A stretch of DNA of 64,000 bases from Ambrosia x helenae. Taxonomy: Eukaryota > Streptophyta > Magnoliopsida > Asterales > Asteraceae. Positions within the stretch are counted from its first letter, which is position 1. Every line of letters starts with the position of its first letter. This document shows, in pieces, positions 22,201 to 34,321 of the stretch. The stretch is taken from NCBI GenBank assembly GCA_030844895.1, contig CM061229.1, forward strand, positions 121,409,682 through 121,473,681, in the 5' to 3' direction. The translations under genes were made by a program, and so were the position numbers. The notes under the pieces were generated by a model. The model was not told the DNA's origin. It saw nothing but the letters and a program-made list of their open reading frames with translations, and searched no databases.

Positions 22201-25200
22201 GCGTAAATCCTTTGTATTTTTGAAACTACACCAAGATAGGAGTGATATCCTCACCTTGGTGGAAATTTCACAATTCTCGTTCTAGTGGACACTTACCAAT
22301 CGAAGGTTAGAATTAATTTTCGTACCACGTTGGACAAAGTGTACAAACCACACTCAAAGAAACGACCTCGCTAAGATAGGAGTGAAATCCGCAACTTAGC
22401 GATTAGTTTCAATCCTTGATTATTTTTTTTTTAATCTCGCCAAAGTCTTAAATTTACTAATGACAAGGAACATGTAGTAACTGGAAGGGTGAATACCGTT
22501 AACCGAATATTTCGGCGAGAGTATTTCCACCTATTAGGCCAAAGCATGTTTCCAAACTCAAAGGTAAATTCGAATCACTTTGGTTAGTCTTAGTTCCGTT
22601 CCGGAACACCCCAATTGTTTTGTTTAAAACAAGCCTTTCTTTTTATGCTAATACTACTTTCAATTATGTTTTCATGCTATGTTTTCATTATATATTCGAT
22701 TTATTTCACTCGCATACAATCTCAAGACTCGCATTTACAATCTACTCTCGCGATCTCCAAACAATACTAATAATCGCAACCAACGTAAATCAAAACTCCT
22801 TTATGTTAACTAAGTGCACTATACTTGCTTATACATACGTGTTACACTATTTGAACAATGTGAAACTTGCATTCTATACGTGTAACTTGAACGTGCATAC
22901 TAAATCTATGACAACAACTTGAGCGTATGTATTTGTTTATCTAAATTTGCATCAATTTCACCGATCTAATCTTACCCACAAGCTCTTCATTGTTAACCGA
23001 AATTCTAGTAACTTACTTCCTAAATTCAAAAGTCACTTTGTTTAAAAACGCTTATGCAAATCTTCTTATGCATGATTCTCGTAGATATCTTCCCGTCTCA
23101 ACAGCATCGAACTCAACCAACTGGCGAGTCTTATTACCCAAAAATTGATCAAGATTCTCCCTAACCTAAAGACACCAACAAACCCAATTCCAAACTCCGG
23201 CGATACCATCCAAGATAACACAAACCATGTAGACACTAAACCATCCACCTATACCTCTACCAAACAAACGAAAAAGGATAACCGAAAACGCAAAAACCTC
23301 AAACGAAATCACACTTCGACAACTCCTAAGACTCCAAATCCCAACAAAAGCAATACCATGGAACCTATCCGCTATGCAACAGTTGTAAATTCCACCATGT
23401 CACTCACTCACCATGCCGCATATGTGCCAACTGTGGTGCATATGGTCATTTAGCCAAAACATGTCGTCACACCACTAAACAACGACCCAACCCATGAACG
23501 CATCCAATGCCCAAGACTTGCCGTGGTGATCTACGATGCTGGAAGACCCACTCACCACACTAAAGAAGATCGATTTTTCTTTTCTCTAAAAAAAAATAAT
23601 AAATAATAAGAGAATTTCTCTGTGTAATGTTTTCATGAAACTGTTCGGATGTGAAATTTTCCTTTTTATGAAACACCATCGTTATCCTAGTTTACAATCA
23701 TAATTTATCGGCAAAATTTAAACAACGCAGAACTTTTTTTTTCTTTCCTCGCACACAATCTTTTCCAAAATTTTTGAACAAAAGTCTTCCTACCATTCCT
23801 AAGAGGATGCCTATTATTCTATAAAATAGCCTTCAAACCACTAACGAATGTGTGTCAAGACGCAAAACGAGATTTTAAATGGTAAAAGTGTTTACAATAA
23901 ATCTTGCTTTCAGGACGCTCAATGTCGCCCATAACAAAAGAACTTTTTTTTAGCAAACAGGACTTGTGAGCAAAAGACACGCTAAATCAAATAACCTACT
24001 TCTTTATAATCCCAAAACCTTTTCTCTTGAAATCGTATCACGAGTCAAAATATTCATCAACGCCAAACTAAAATTGTCAATAAACTATTTTCCTCGCTTA
24101 ATAAAATGGATTTTTCATAAATCAAACGACCATTTTCGATAAAACTTTTACACTAAATTTTCCCCACATCAATTAAATCCATTTTTCTTTAACATCCAAC
24201 GGACTAAATTTTTTTTACCATCAAACTTGACCCTTAGTCATGAAAAGATAAAACTTCTCGCGTACCCATAAAACTCAATTTGTAATAAACCTGAATTCTA
24301 TGTTGCCCACAGTCAAAACATTTTACACGTTTTCATTAAGAATCCAATTGCCCGTACTTTTGTTTGATTTTATACATCTGAACGTAACTACATATGCACA
24401 AGTCTACACCATTATGTCATGAAACCATACATCTACGCCAAAAACGCATACGGTTAACAGCATCAAAAAAAAAAAAAAAACTTGCTTAAATGTCTTTTTC
24501 ACATTATGTTTTTGCATGTCACGTTGCTTGCTATGTTTACAACATCAAAATTGTTTAATGTCTTTTTCTTTGTGTATAAGTATTTTGTGTCCACTAGTGA
24601 CCCACACATAACTAAGACAAATTATGTGGACCATACGACAATCGGACTAATTACGGGTGCACACGTAATTACAAAAATTGGGCGCATGGAAAACATAACA
24701 AATCCCAGTGTGTGTAACCTATCATGACTTGAATAACAACACAGATGGGGTATGATAAAGGCATGGTGGATACGCCGCCGGTACATCCTATATATAAATG
24801 TCCTATCATACTACCAAAAGTAGAGTTATTCATGCCATGAGAAGTTTTGGGTGTCGAGTTAAAATTTGGACCAACACTTACGTTATTTATCTTTTGCAAT
24901 ACAGTTTGTGTTATAGTTTACTAGTCTAATTACGCTTGCATCATTTGTCTTTTATGCATATTATAACCTTGTTTTGAACCACACTCTCTACTATGCAACA
25001 TTATCCTTTGCTATGAATAATCTATACTTGCAATCTCCATCGAACTTCATTCCTTCCTCGTTCTTTCCTTGCTTAATCAACAATCCTCTCATTATCAAGA
25101 ATCTATTTCTAAATTCCGTAAGCTCTGGCCTTAATCTCTAAAAGCATTTATACATTTAAAACAAGATTCGTCTCTCACTTTTATATATTTCATTGACTAA

Positions 25201-28200
25201 TTATGTACTAGATTTCAAAACTAAATAAATACTATTTATATCACCAAAAAGATGTTTTCAAATAGTCAAATTTCTCGTTTATTTTAGTCGCCTTCAAAAA
25301 AAAAATTCTGGTAAAATTTTCGACCTTGTGCAAAACAAATATCTATTACTAAATACTACTCATTCTCACATCTAGTCACTCATTATGCTCATATTTTTAC
25401 TATTTCCCCCAATTACCCAAAGACATCTCTTTTACAAGCCAACAAATTCTACTATTTCATATATGATATACCGCATAACTACTTATTTTCCCAAAATTTT
25501 TATATGCTATACAATATACTTAACTACTTTCAATTTTCACTATTTCATACTACATAATTAATTATCCTTTCAAAATTCGCTGCATTAACTCATTATATGT
25601 ACTCTCTTACTTCACTACTTACAAAAATGCTTTAGTCGGTTAGACTTGCAAATTTTTACGTACAAAGTACTTTTCGTACGAGCATAATTATCGCACAAGT
25701 GACTAGATACCGTATTCGATCTAAGCATAATAAACTAACAAGTTTTTGTTCTTATTAAACCCATATCAAACCACTTACATATTTTTTTTTATTATTTTTT
25801 TTTTTCAAAAGGTTGACTCTTAACTAAATTTCGAGACGAAATTTTCTAAAGTAGGGGAGACTGTAACATCGCGTGATTTCTACTTTTCTTGTATTTTAAA
25901 TTCTATACTTAACAAATTCGAAGTTCGCCTTTATTCGCTCCTTTTATGTTACTCATACCGATTCATGACGAGTCGCCATTATATTTTTACCCTATTCAAT
26001 TTAAGCGTTATAACAAGGAACTCATTTAGTTAAGATCTTAATATATATATTTTTTTAAATAAAACATATATTTCTTTTTTTAATAACACTTTCGAAAAAA
26101 AAGAAAGTGTAAAACATTGTTAGTGACTTTTGTCACAATTAAAACAAACATAGATATTATATGCCGTACGTATTTTTTATTTTTAATTATTATTTTTTTC
26201 CTTTTAAAGATATATTTACTAACTAATTAACTTCTAACCACCCTAATTAATTCATTAAATACCCAACCCCTTCACCCCAACTATAAATACATCACTCCTA
26301 CCCATTCTAACACTTGCTCATTTCTAAATCCTCTCTAATCTCTCAAGAATTCTCTCAAGAATAAGTGAGTTTCTCACTTCACCTTCAACCTCTCTTCTAC
26401 TTTCTTCACTCTCCTCTTCTTCAAACCCTTTGAGGAAACCTCTAGGACCTCTCTCCTATTTGCCATGGCAAATAAACATGAGTAGGGCACCAATTTGAGG
26501 CCTCAAATGTGGTCATCTTCTATTATCTTTTATGCACTAAGTTGTTAATAATACCAACCAAGTTCACCAACAACTCAATGATGGAGGGACTTGTGTTATG
26601 GTTCATGGTTGACAAAAGGAAGGCCAAGGCTCATCCAAACTAAGTCACCATACCCTACTTTCTAAGTTATATTATATAAATACTAAATTATATAAACTCT
26701 ACTAATTTAATAACTTGGAAAGGTTTGTGGATACATCCCTACCTTACCAATGCTTGACTCTCCTAACCATCCGAATCACCTCTATGGTGGTTTGTGTTTT
26801 GGTTCGCCTAAAAGGCTTGCTTGACTCTTATGACCATCTGAATCACCTTCATGGTGGTTTGTGTTTTGGTTCGCCTAAAAGGCTTGCATGACTCTCGTGA
26901 ATCTATAATCTAAACCCGAACCTAAGACCCTTTATTCTTTAATTCTAGATAACCAAGGCTAAAGCTAAACCTACCAAGACTTACCTTTTTGGAGCTCTAT
27001 CAAACGCACCCAAAGGTGAGTTCATACTTGTCCCCCTTTTACTCTTTATTCTTTGGGGCTCAACATGTATCACTATCAAAACTTAAACGATTTCATACTC
27101 TTAAACTATTATGCTCAATCTAAATGCTATTATGCTATGCCATGCTAGAATTCAAAGTCTTACATACAAATGTACGATTAGTTAACAACCCACCTTACAT
27201 GTATAGCGCTATAGGTTGACACGCCGCCCCCTTTATGGGTCATGATAAGATGAAGTCTTTTGTGTTATCGAGTGTTGTTGCCGTTTGTATGGTTCTACGT
27301 GCATATGCCTATAACATGATGATTCGAGTAGACTTTTCTATACTATGTACTTAGACTCAAACTAGTATGCTCACCAATGCTTTATGTGTTGACGGATATT
27401 TTATACATGTTGCAGGAAATGTTTGATGCAAGATATCAAGAAATCTACTTAGGATTGGACTAGAAACTCACGCTAGTTTAAGTTCTATATTTTGATGTTC
27501 TATTTTTTTCTTTTCGTGAAACAATTTGTATTATGTTATCTTTTTAGACAATGATTATGCTATGAATGAAATTTTATCTTTAAATTATATTATCACGAAT
27601 TCTAGTGTCATGAAGTCTTTGAACAATCTACCACTAAGTCTCACCTCGATGATTCCGCCATCGGTTGGGGTGTGACAAAAACCTCCACCCAACAATTAAT
27701 CACCTCATCTATAACTCTTGTTTTTGGCGCTAAGCTTTTAAACATCTGCCGGCTAGCTTGAACATCGTACCCGCTTCTAAACAGCACCTCACTACACATC
27801 CAGTAAAATGTAAGATTCACAATAAAGGTAACATCAACTAAAAACAAAAACATATTCTTTTTTACATCCACACTTACTGGTCCGAATTGTTTTCAATTCC
27901 TTCATCCTCGTGCGGAAGGTTGTTTGATTCGGATTCCTGCTTTAAGGTCCTGCTATTATAAAACAACATAACCAAAAAAAATTATTATTATTATAAAGTA
28001 CCTTATATTATCAAAATTCCAATTACATTTTTTTGTTACATAACAAGCTACATTCTTACAGTTTCCCTTTGAGGTTTGCCTGTATCTTCTTCCCATTTGC
28101 AGCGTTCACTTCTTCATTTTTGCATATAAACTTCCACACATCATTTTCAGCCCTTGTTGTATTAGATAGTACGTCCACATCCGAAGCTTGTTTTTTGTTA

Positions 28201-31200
28201 ATATCTTGTTCTTTCAATGGGTTCCTTCTAGCCATTTCCAATTTTGCAATACAACTATCCCGGTGTTTGGCAATCGGATCACCCAATGATGAAACTACCA
28301 AATGATCAGTCTCTAAGTCTTGCTTGTTTTGCGTTTCCGCGCAGTCTACATCTGTAGGCATATAAGCGTAGAAAGAATAAGAAAAAAAAATAAGATTAGG
28401 AAACATATATTTAACAAGTTATTCAAACATTGTTTTTAAAGTACCTTTTTTTCACCAGCTGTTTTTTTCTCACATGGTGACAACTCAAGACTGGATCCAG
28501 GGACATCCAAACCCGCTACTGACTCAACTCCTAGTTCTTCATTGACATTTGCTTTGTCTATCCATTATTTTTATGAAAAAAAAATCAACAACAAACAAGA
28601 TTTTTCACCAATTGCAGACGTTTATTTTTTAATAGTTGTAAGTAAGCTTAAATAATATGGTTCTATCAAAGCCTAAAGAGTACATTTTTTTTGTAATAGT
28701 TCGTCAATGTACCTTTTTTTCGATTCACGTTGCCACTTGATCCACATTTTTCCGCTGAATCCTTTTTGTTGTCTTTTACAAACATATATGCTGGTATAAA
28801 TTTTGTATGAAACATTTGTTCTTCATTCTCACAGGTTTTACCTGCATTCCATCATTATAGGTAGGTAATAAGTATAATTCACCCTTAAAGCATTTATTTA
28901 TACTACTACATTTTTAATGGCTTAAGGAAATAACCGTAACTAACAATACTAACCTGGCTCATAAGCATGTTTTTCTACTTCCAACTGGCTTAAACCAAGG
29001 CTAAAGTTCGGTCCATCGTCTACAACAGCTTTACCTTTATCAATACAGTTAAGTGCACCTACCATGTAAAGGTAAATTGTAAATTTTATTTGTTTTTTTA
29101 CAATTAATCTAGTTTTTTAACCTACTGCTGCATTGTAACACATTTTTACCTTCTTTCCTTTCCTTTGCAGTTTCCTCTCTCTTCTTTATTACATCAGTAA
29201 CATCTTCAACAGCATCACGTTCATTGATGTGTTCATACAAATTAATACAGCCTGTTTTGCCAGGAATATGCACATTAGTTCATGAACATAATATGATACT
29301 ATGTCTACATACTCATTTCAACGATTGTAAATATCTGTAAGGAATTAATACTAACCTGGTTGATCAACCTTGTTTGTCACTTCGAGTTGGCTTAAACCTA
29401 GGCTAAAATTTGGAATGTCGTCGACATCACCTATTAAACATCATAACACTTAGTTCGTTTCGTTTAAAGAATTTACAATTTTTCAACATAATTTAAAACC
29501 ACATACGTACCTTGTTTGTTTTTTTTGCTTCCCTTCTCCATACCTTCTAGACCACCTAATAGATATAATAACCTTGAATTTTATTATGAAAGAAGTTTCA
29601 GTTATATTACATAATGACAATAAAAATATGTACCTTCGATAACATCATTTTGTTTTTCTCCGATAACATCACCATCCACCACTCCTTTAACAGACTTGTT
29701 TGTTGACAATCCACCTTGAACCATTGTGTTTTCCACATTTTCAGTTACGCACCGAGTCTCTTCGTTACGCCCTGTTTAATTTTTTTTTACATCAAAACAT
29801 GGTGATTATCACTTTATTCTATACATAAAAGACAATGGTTGTCAACGTTTTACGCTTACCAATATCGACATCCCCTATCACAGAAGTCTTTTCTGCCACA
29901 ATTATTTCTTCCATATCTTCCATGTCATCATAGTCATCTACATTTTTACAAGAAAATAAATTTTTTAATTACAAAACATTGTATGTATACATATATAAGA
30001 TTAATCGACCATCTAACCTTCATCCTCAACAGCTTTTCTATTAGTTTCCCTAGTCGACGCATTCGCCCTTTCTTCATTCGCTAAACTGCCTAAGACCTCC
30101 CTTATTTGCTTACTTGGGGTATTACGAACAATGCGTTCCTTTTGTGTTTTTTTCAAACCACCTTCAAACACTGAATCATACCTTGCAACTAATGTCAACA
30201 CCTCTTCGTTCTCTGGTTCTTTATCGTACAAGTCAGTAATCTTTTTTTCAATTTTCCCCTTACTTTTTAAAACTTCATCTATCATGGTTGATATTTCCGT
30301 TATCTTATCCTGCATCAAAATATTCTATAATTGATTTTTTGTTTACTAAAAACATCATATATATTTTTTTTACCACTATTTATATGCAACTTACCGATAG
30401 CACAATCTGAACAACATTATCATCACACTCAGCAGCAGTTGATTTTTTTGCTTTCAAAAAACGCCTAAACTTTCCTGTTCCGAACCCAGTCCCTTTGATT
30501 TCCATCATTTCTCTTTTTTTCAGGTCAACCTTGGTCCAACATTCAATTGGTATCAATGACTTATCCAACTTCATCCCTTTGCATTCGATGCTTTCAACAT
30601 AAAGTAACTGCATTTTTTGTAACGAATCACGCTGTATATGTTAGTTTTTTAACCTGAAAATATTTATTATAAACATCAACCTAATTTACATTTTTATATG
30701 CTGGAAAATATGCATAGTTAAGTATGCATATTAAATTATGCATGTTAAGTGTTTTCAATCTAACTGTCCGTATTTGTATATAACGTGATGCCCCTCCCCT
30801 TTTTTTTTTCATCTTTTTACATCATGAATGGAAAACCCTTTACAATTCTATATGAAATTTTGAATAATGAGTAACGAGTGTCTTTTTACGGATTGTAATG
30901 TTCATATATTTTTTACAAGCCTTTTTCGATATAGAAATGCCTAAAACACATACCGTTAAAATAGTCAGCGGTCCAGCAAATGTCTTGCTTTTGTCACACC
31001 TTTTCCACTTCCGTTTACACTTTTTCATTGCTCCAAGTATGTAATCACACCAGTCAATTTCCTTGAAATTGATATCAGCTTTCAATTTCTTTAGAATGTT
31101 CAGTTTACACCTTCCTTGCTGATGACACTCTACCATGACTGCCAGGAACAACATCAAGAAGTCTAGCCTGAAATTGAAACTGTCCTCGTCCTCGGCATTT

Positions 31201-32885
31201 TGTATGTTTTTTACTATCTCTGTTGGTGCGACAAAACGACCAGGATATCTATCTTTCCAATGTACCACCTCAGTTTCGTTTTCTTCCAGTTCCTCAACTT
31301 CATGTAATTTTATCCCCTCTCGTGGTATCCCCAACAACTTATGAATAGAATCCTTGTCTACTTTTATCCTACCACTCGGTACTCGGATTTCCATCTTTTT
31401 TGGCTTAAACCTATCAACCACGTAATGCCCTAGTTTTGAAGGTATGCCATCAACTTTGAATTTCAATAACCTCCCAAAACCCATACGTCTAACAGCATCC
31501 TTTTGTTGTTCCTGCAATACGCTAACCCCTTTAAAAAACTGCATCGGTGATGACCGTGTCTTTAGAGCAAACCAATCACTTCTTCTCTCCTCAACCTGTC
31601 CACCTTCACATAAATCTTCCTTACTGTCTGACTTTGTTTGTTTATCAGCTTCCTTCCTTTTTCTTTTCTTACTCAATTTTTTTTCCAATACATCCGTATA
31701 CCTTCTATCTCCATTTTCTTGTTTGTTTTCCCTCTTTCCTGTGCATGGCAAACATTTTTTATACCCAGTTATTAGATAAAACCTATTTATACAATTTATT
31801 TAGTCGATCTCATCATCTACACCTTACCTTTAGACTTCTTCTTCTTCGAGCCTTCCATCCGAAACTTCACCACACTATGACGCTTTTCTGTTTTTATTTA
31901 GTGTTATTCAGTTTCCATTATTAATTATTTAAAATTTTCAAGCCAAAGTTTTTTCTATGGAAAGTACACTTAGATAAGTGATGTATCTTACTTTTTTTCC
32001 CCTTCCAAGACGAGATCATCTTACAATCCGACGATCTTCCTTCCACACCTATGTTTCAAGGAGAATGTACACTGTTTTTGTCAACTGTAACATATATTTT
32101 TTTAACAAGATGTCATAATGTTAATAAATATATAAATTTTTTATACCTTTTTCCTTTTCATTCATTTGTGATATTATCTTACAATCCGACGATCTTCCGT
32201 CATAACCTGTGATCACCGAGAAACAACACTATCTCCTGTTAGCCGCAAAGATCATTTTTTCCTATAAATGTTACAAACTTAATAAATATAAATAACTGTA
32301 CACCTTTGTTCTTTTGATTTCTTCCTGATACAATCTTACAATCTGACGTTCTTGATTCATAACCTGTTCGTAAATAGATTACAATTTTTTTTGTCAACAG
32401 TAATATACTTGTAAATAAAAGTTTTTTTTCCTTAATCCATATATTTATATCCTATACCTTTTTTCTCTTGACTTATTGCTGATCTTATCCTACAGTCCGT
32501 CTTCACATCTTCATAATCCGAGTTGTCATCTTCATAACCTGTTAAAAATTTCGTGTATATTGAAGTACTAATATAAACACTAAGACTTTTTTTTTATCGC
32601 TGAGTTTTAGGCACTTCATCATCTTTTAATCAAATTACCTATCAACCTCCGTCTTTTGTGTGAAGCGGTTGTCTTGTCATCATTTGTTTCCTCCTTTTCG
32701 TCCAGAACTATGGCAGTTTCCAGCGTGTTTTGATAGGTTTTTAATTTGTTTCTTGCTATCCGAGGGCTTTTCCTAACTGAATCACATGAAATTAAGTCAT
32801 TTGATTAATTTTTTAAAAAGATATTTTTTTTACATAGACAATATGTTATATGTTCATAAATCAAACTCAGCATACCTCTTTTCAT
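19286..32885 (-). CDS. Ulp1-type (C48) cysteine protease gene of the MULE, 23 exons, broken by an LTR insertion
   Basis: Minus-strand exons: 32885-32876, 32776-32639, 32538-32458, 32363-32304, 32206-32147, 32048-31992, 31887-31828, 31738-30954, 30607-30395, 30309-30018, 29937-29860, 29771-29634, 29555-29511, 29430-29356, 29251-29150, 29058-28954, 28841-28713, 28557-28456, 28351-28060, 27949-27878, 27791-20046 (interrupted), 19967-19686, 19597-19286. All junctions are in phase; total 3669 nt, 1222 aa. Order: basic N-terminus, micro-exon repeats, a DUF1985/plant-mobile-domain-like region (30954-31738), an acidic linker, then the C-terminal protease with His in YEHYYLIVFDL (codon 19817-19815), Asp in VIDNW and Cys in HVCGIFLMRHME (19480-19478). 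The family removes SUMO/NEDD8-like modifiers; activity here is unproven. The retrotransposon at 20118-27677 splits the 27791-20046 exon. The start ATG is the least certain part. Confidence 0.8.
20113..20117. repeat. Target-site duplication AAAAC (left)
   Basis: AAAAC immediately left of the LTR element; repeated at 27678-27682. Counting one copy keeps the Ulp1 exon frame intact. Confidence 0.85.
20118..21933 (+). repeat. 5' LTR (1816 bp)
   Basis: Starts TGTAACATCGCGTG and ends GGTTGGGGTGTGACA. TATAAATA at 20538-20545. Contains a 67-bp tandem duplication (21008-21074 and 21075-21141) including GGTTTGTGTTTTGGTTCGCC. Its 3' end matches the ends of the LTRs at 44386 (inverted) and 63887. Confidence 0.95.
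20538..20545 (+). promoter_or_regulatory. TATA box in 5' LTR
   Basis: TATAAATA in the LTR, repeated at 26282-26289 in the 3' LTR. A pyrimidine-rich leader follows. Confidence 0.65.
21937..21949 (+). other. Primer-binding site (tRNA-iMet)
   Basis: TGGTATCAGAGCC lies three bases after the 5' LTR, the standard initiator-Met primer site of chromovirus and many copia elements. Confidence 0.9.
23145..23497 (+). pseudogene. Decayed gag tail with zinc knuckle
   Basis: The frame from 23375 to TGA 23497 encodes a Cys-rich tail with CANCGAYGHLAKTC (CCHC: C-x2-C-x4-H-x4-C, 23423-23464), preceded by another Cys-x2-Cys. Upstream, Lys/Asn/Thr-rich sequence is open in a different frame (23145 onward), so at least one frameshift separates the two. 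This is the only recognisable retroviral-type coding remnant in the element interior. Confidence 0.6.
25849..25861 (+). other. Polypurine tract
   Basis: AAGTAGGGGAGAC directly upstream of the 3' LTR, primer of plus-strand synthesis. The preceding TTTCGAGACGAAATTTT block is typical of the 3' end of Ty3/gypsy elements with chromovirus-like structure. Confidence 0.8.
25862..27677 (+). repeat. 3' LTR (1816 bp)
   Basis: Same length and practically the same sequence as 20118-21933. Differences seen: one extra T near 26050, a T/A change and one fewer T near 26180-26200. Followed by TSD AAAAC (27678-27682). Confidence 0.95.
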
Positions 32886-34321
32886 GCTCTTCTTTTCATC
32901 CACACCCCTGTAAGATTTTTCAAAGAATTTAAAGTTACATAATTATGTGTAACTCATACTACCATAACACCCATATACCATTTTTACTTTTGTTTTCCCT
33001 ATATAATGGTTATCTTAGAAACATTTTGCCTTATTTTTTCGGTAACATTAAAACATTTGCCTTATTAACAACTTTTTTCGGGGTTTGATTCAAAGCTTAG
33101 TTACACTTTTAAACTAGTGATGTTTACAAAATATAAGATACAACTCTTGCTTTTATGTAGATGTTCCTTTTTTATTTTGTTTACAAGTAGGCAAAAATTA
33201 CGATACAAAATTAAAACCTAAGCATCATCAAAAATATTTTCCAACATGTCTTGTTACCCCAAATTTTTTATCACCGTTTATATGGGCTGCCCTTTTTTTT
33301 ACAGAATCATTGACAACAAATTTGTAAACCTAGATAGCAATCGTTTCCCCCAAAAACAAATTCGAAAAAAACATGGTTTTTTATCATATAAAAAACCGGT
33401 ATAATAAACATAGTACATTTTTTTGTAAGATCCCTTAAAAATAAACTTTAAGTTATGCTTTAATCATAACCAAAACCCTTTTTTAACAAATCTTTTTTTT
33501 CTCCTTCATAAACGTAACCATCTTCAACAAATCTGGTTTATTTGTTTTTTAGTACAGATTTAAAATGAAACCATATTATATAAAAAATACTTTGCACAAT
33601 ATATGTATAAAATCAGAAACATCTACATACAAAAACTATAATAAATTAGAAACCATTTCGTTTTATTTAGCAATTTACATGTGCTGCCTATTTTTTTGGG
33701 GAAAACCATTTTACACGAGATGTGTTAGCCTAGATAGCAGTCGTTTCCCCAAAAAACAAAAAAAAAACAGGGTTTTTTAGGCATGTAATAACCCCTATAA
33801 TACATACGTATATTACCTTTTATCCCTTTCATCAACACCTTTTGATGGTCTTAATAACTTTAAATATTTCTTCATTGTAAACCCTAACTCCAGGAAGCCC
33901 AGTCAGATCTTTAAAAGTATAGCAATAGGATTTTTTACTCTGCATACACGATCGAGGGGTTTGTCTTTGAAGGAAATGGAAGATGTGTTACATTAGTAAA
34001 TGAGAGAGAACCTGTTGCCTGTTTGGACTTTGATTGGATTTCTATGAGAGAGATAAATGAGAGATAAATGAGAGAAATGTTAAAGAGACTCTTTACTTTC
34101 CTAGTTATTCAAACAAAAAATGAAGTAGGAAGAAAAGTTTGTCAGATCAACAGTATATCCTCTGAAAGTCTGCATGCATCGATAGTTTAAACTGCATATT
34201 TTTGTTACTTTGTGACCATTATACCCTTTACATAAGTATTAAGAAAAAAGCAATCGTACCTTTATCAATTTAATATACATTGAATGATCTCAACCCTTCA
34301 TTATTGTAGATCAAGGGTTAC
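32886..34321. other. 5' region of the Ulp1 gene inside the MULE
   Basis: About 1.4 kb, AT-rich. It must hold the promoter and possibly 5' exons of the minus-strand Ulp1 gene. An ATG at 33873 opens a short frame encoding KKYLKLLRPSK that could be an upstream exon, but I could not join it in phase. Two copies of a block reading AAACCATTT/GTTTACCT...AGATAGCA(A/G)TCGTTTCCCC occur near 33305-33360 and 33700-33755, a diverged internal duplication. Confidence 0.45.

Larger units (their letters stand above)
20118..27677 (+). mobile_element. Young non-autonomous Ty3/gypsy-type LTR retrotransposon (7560 bp)
   Basis: Two 1816-bp LTRs (20118-21933, 25862-27677) with TGT...ACA ends, a 5-bp TSD AAAAC on each side, a primer-binding site complementary to initiator tRNA-Met (TGGTATCAGAGCC, 21937-21949) and a polypurine tract (25849-25860). 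The 3.9-kb interior has no protease, RT, RNase H or integrase; only a decayed gag tail with a zinc knuckle remains. The only LTR-LTR differences I found are in T/A homopolymer runs, so insertion is recent. It fits a gag-only or large-derivative element moved in trans by an autonomous relative. It inserted into a coding exon of the MULE's Ulp1 gene. Confidence 0.93.

Noticed and set aside
23145..23453. Intact gag in the young LTR element
   Set aside because: The zinc knuckle is in another frame than the upstream basic region; at least one frameshift.
28445..28557. Longer version of exon 28557-28456 ending at 28445
   Set aside because: Its phase-0 end would place a stop at the start of the next exon; the donor after 28456 keeps the frame.
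32639..32772. Alternative exon start at 32772 in the Ulp1 gene
   Set aside because: It would need a phase-2 upstream exon that I could not find; the acceptor giving a start at 32776 joins in phase 1 to an ATG-bearing exon.
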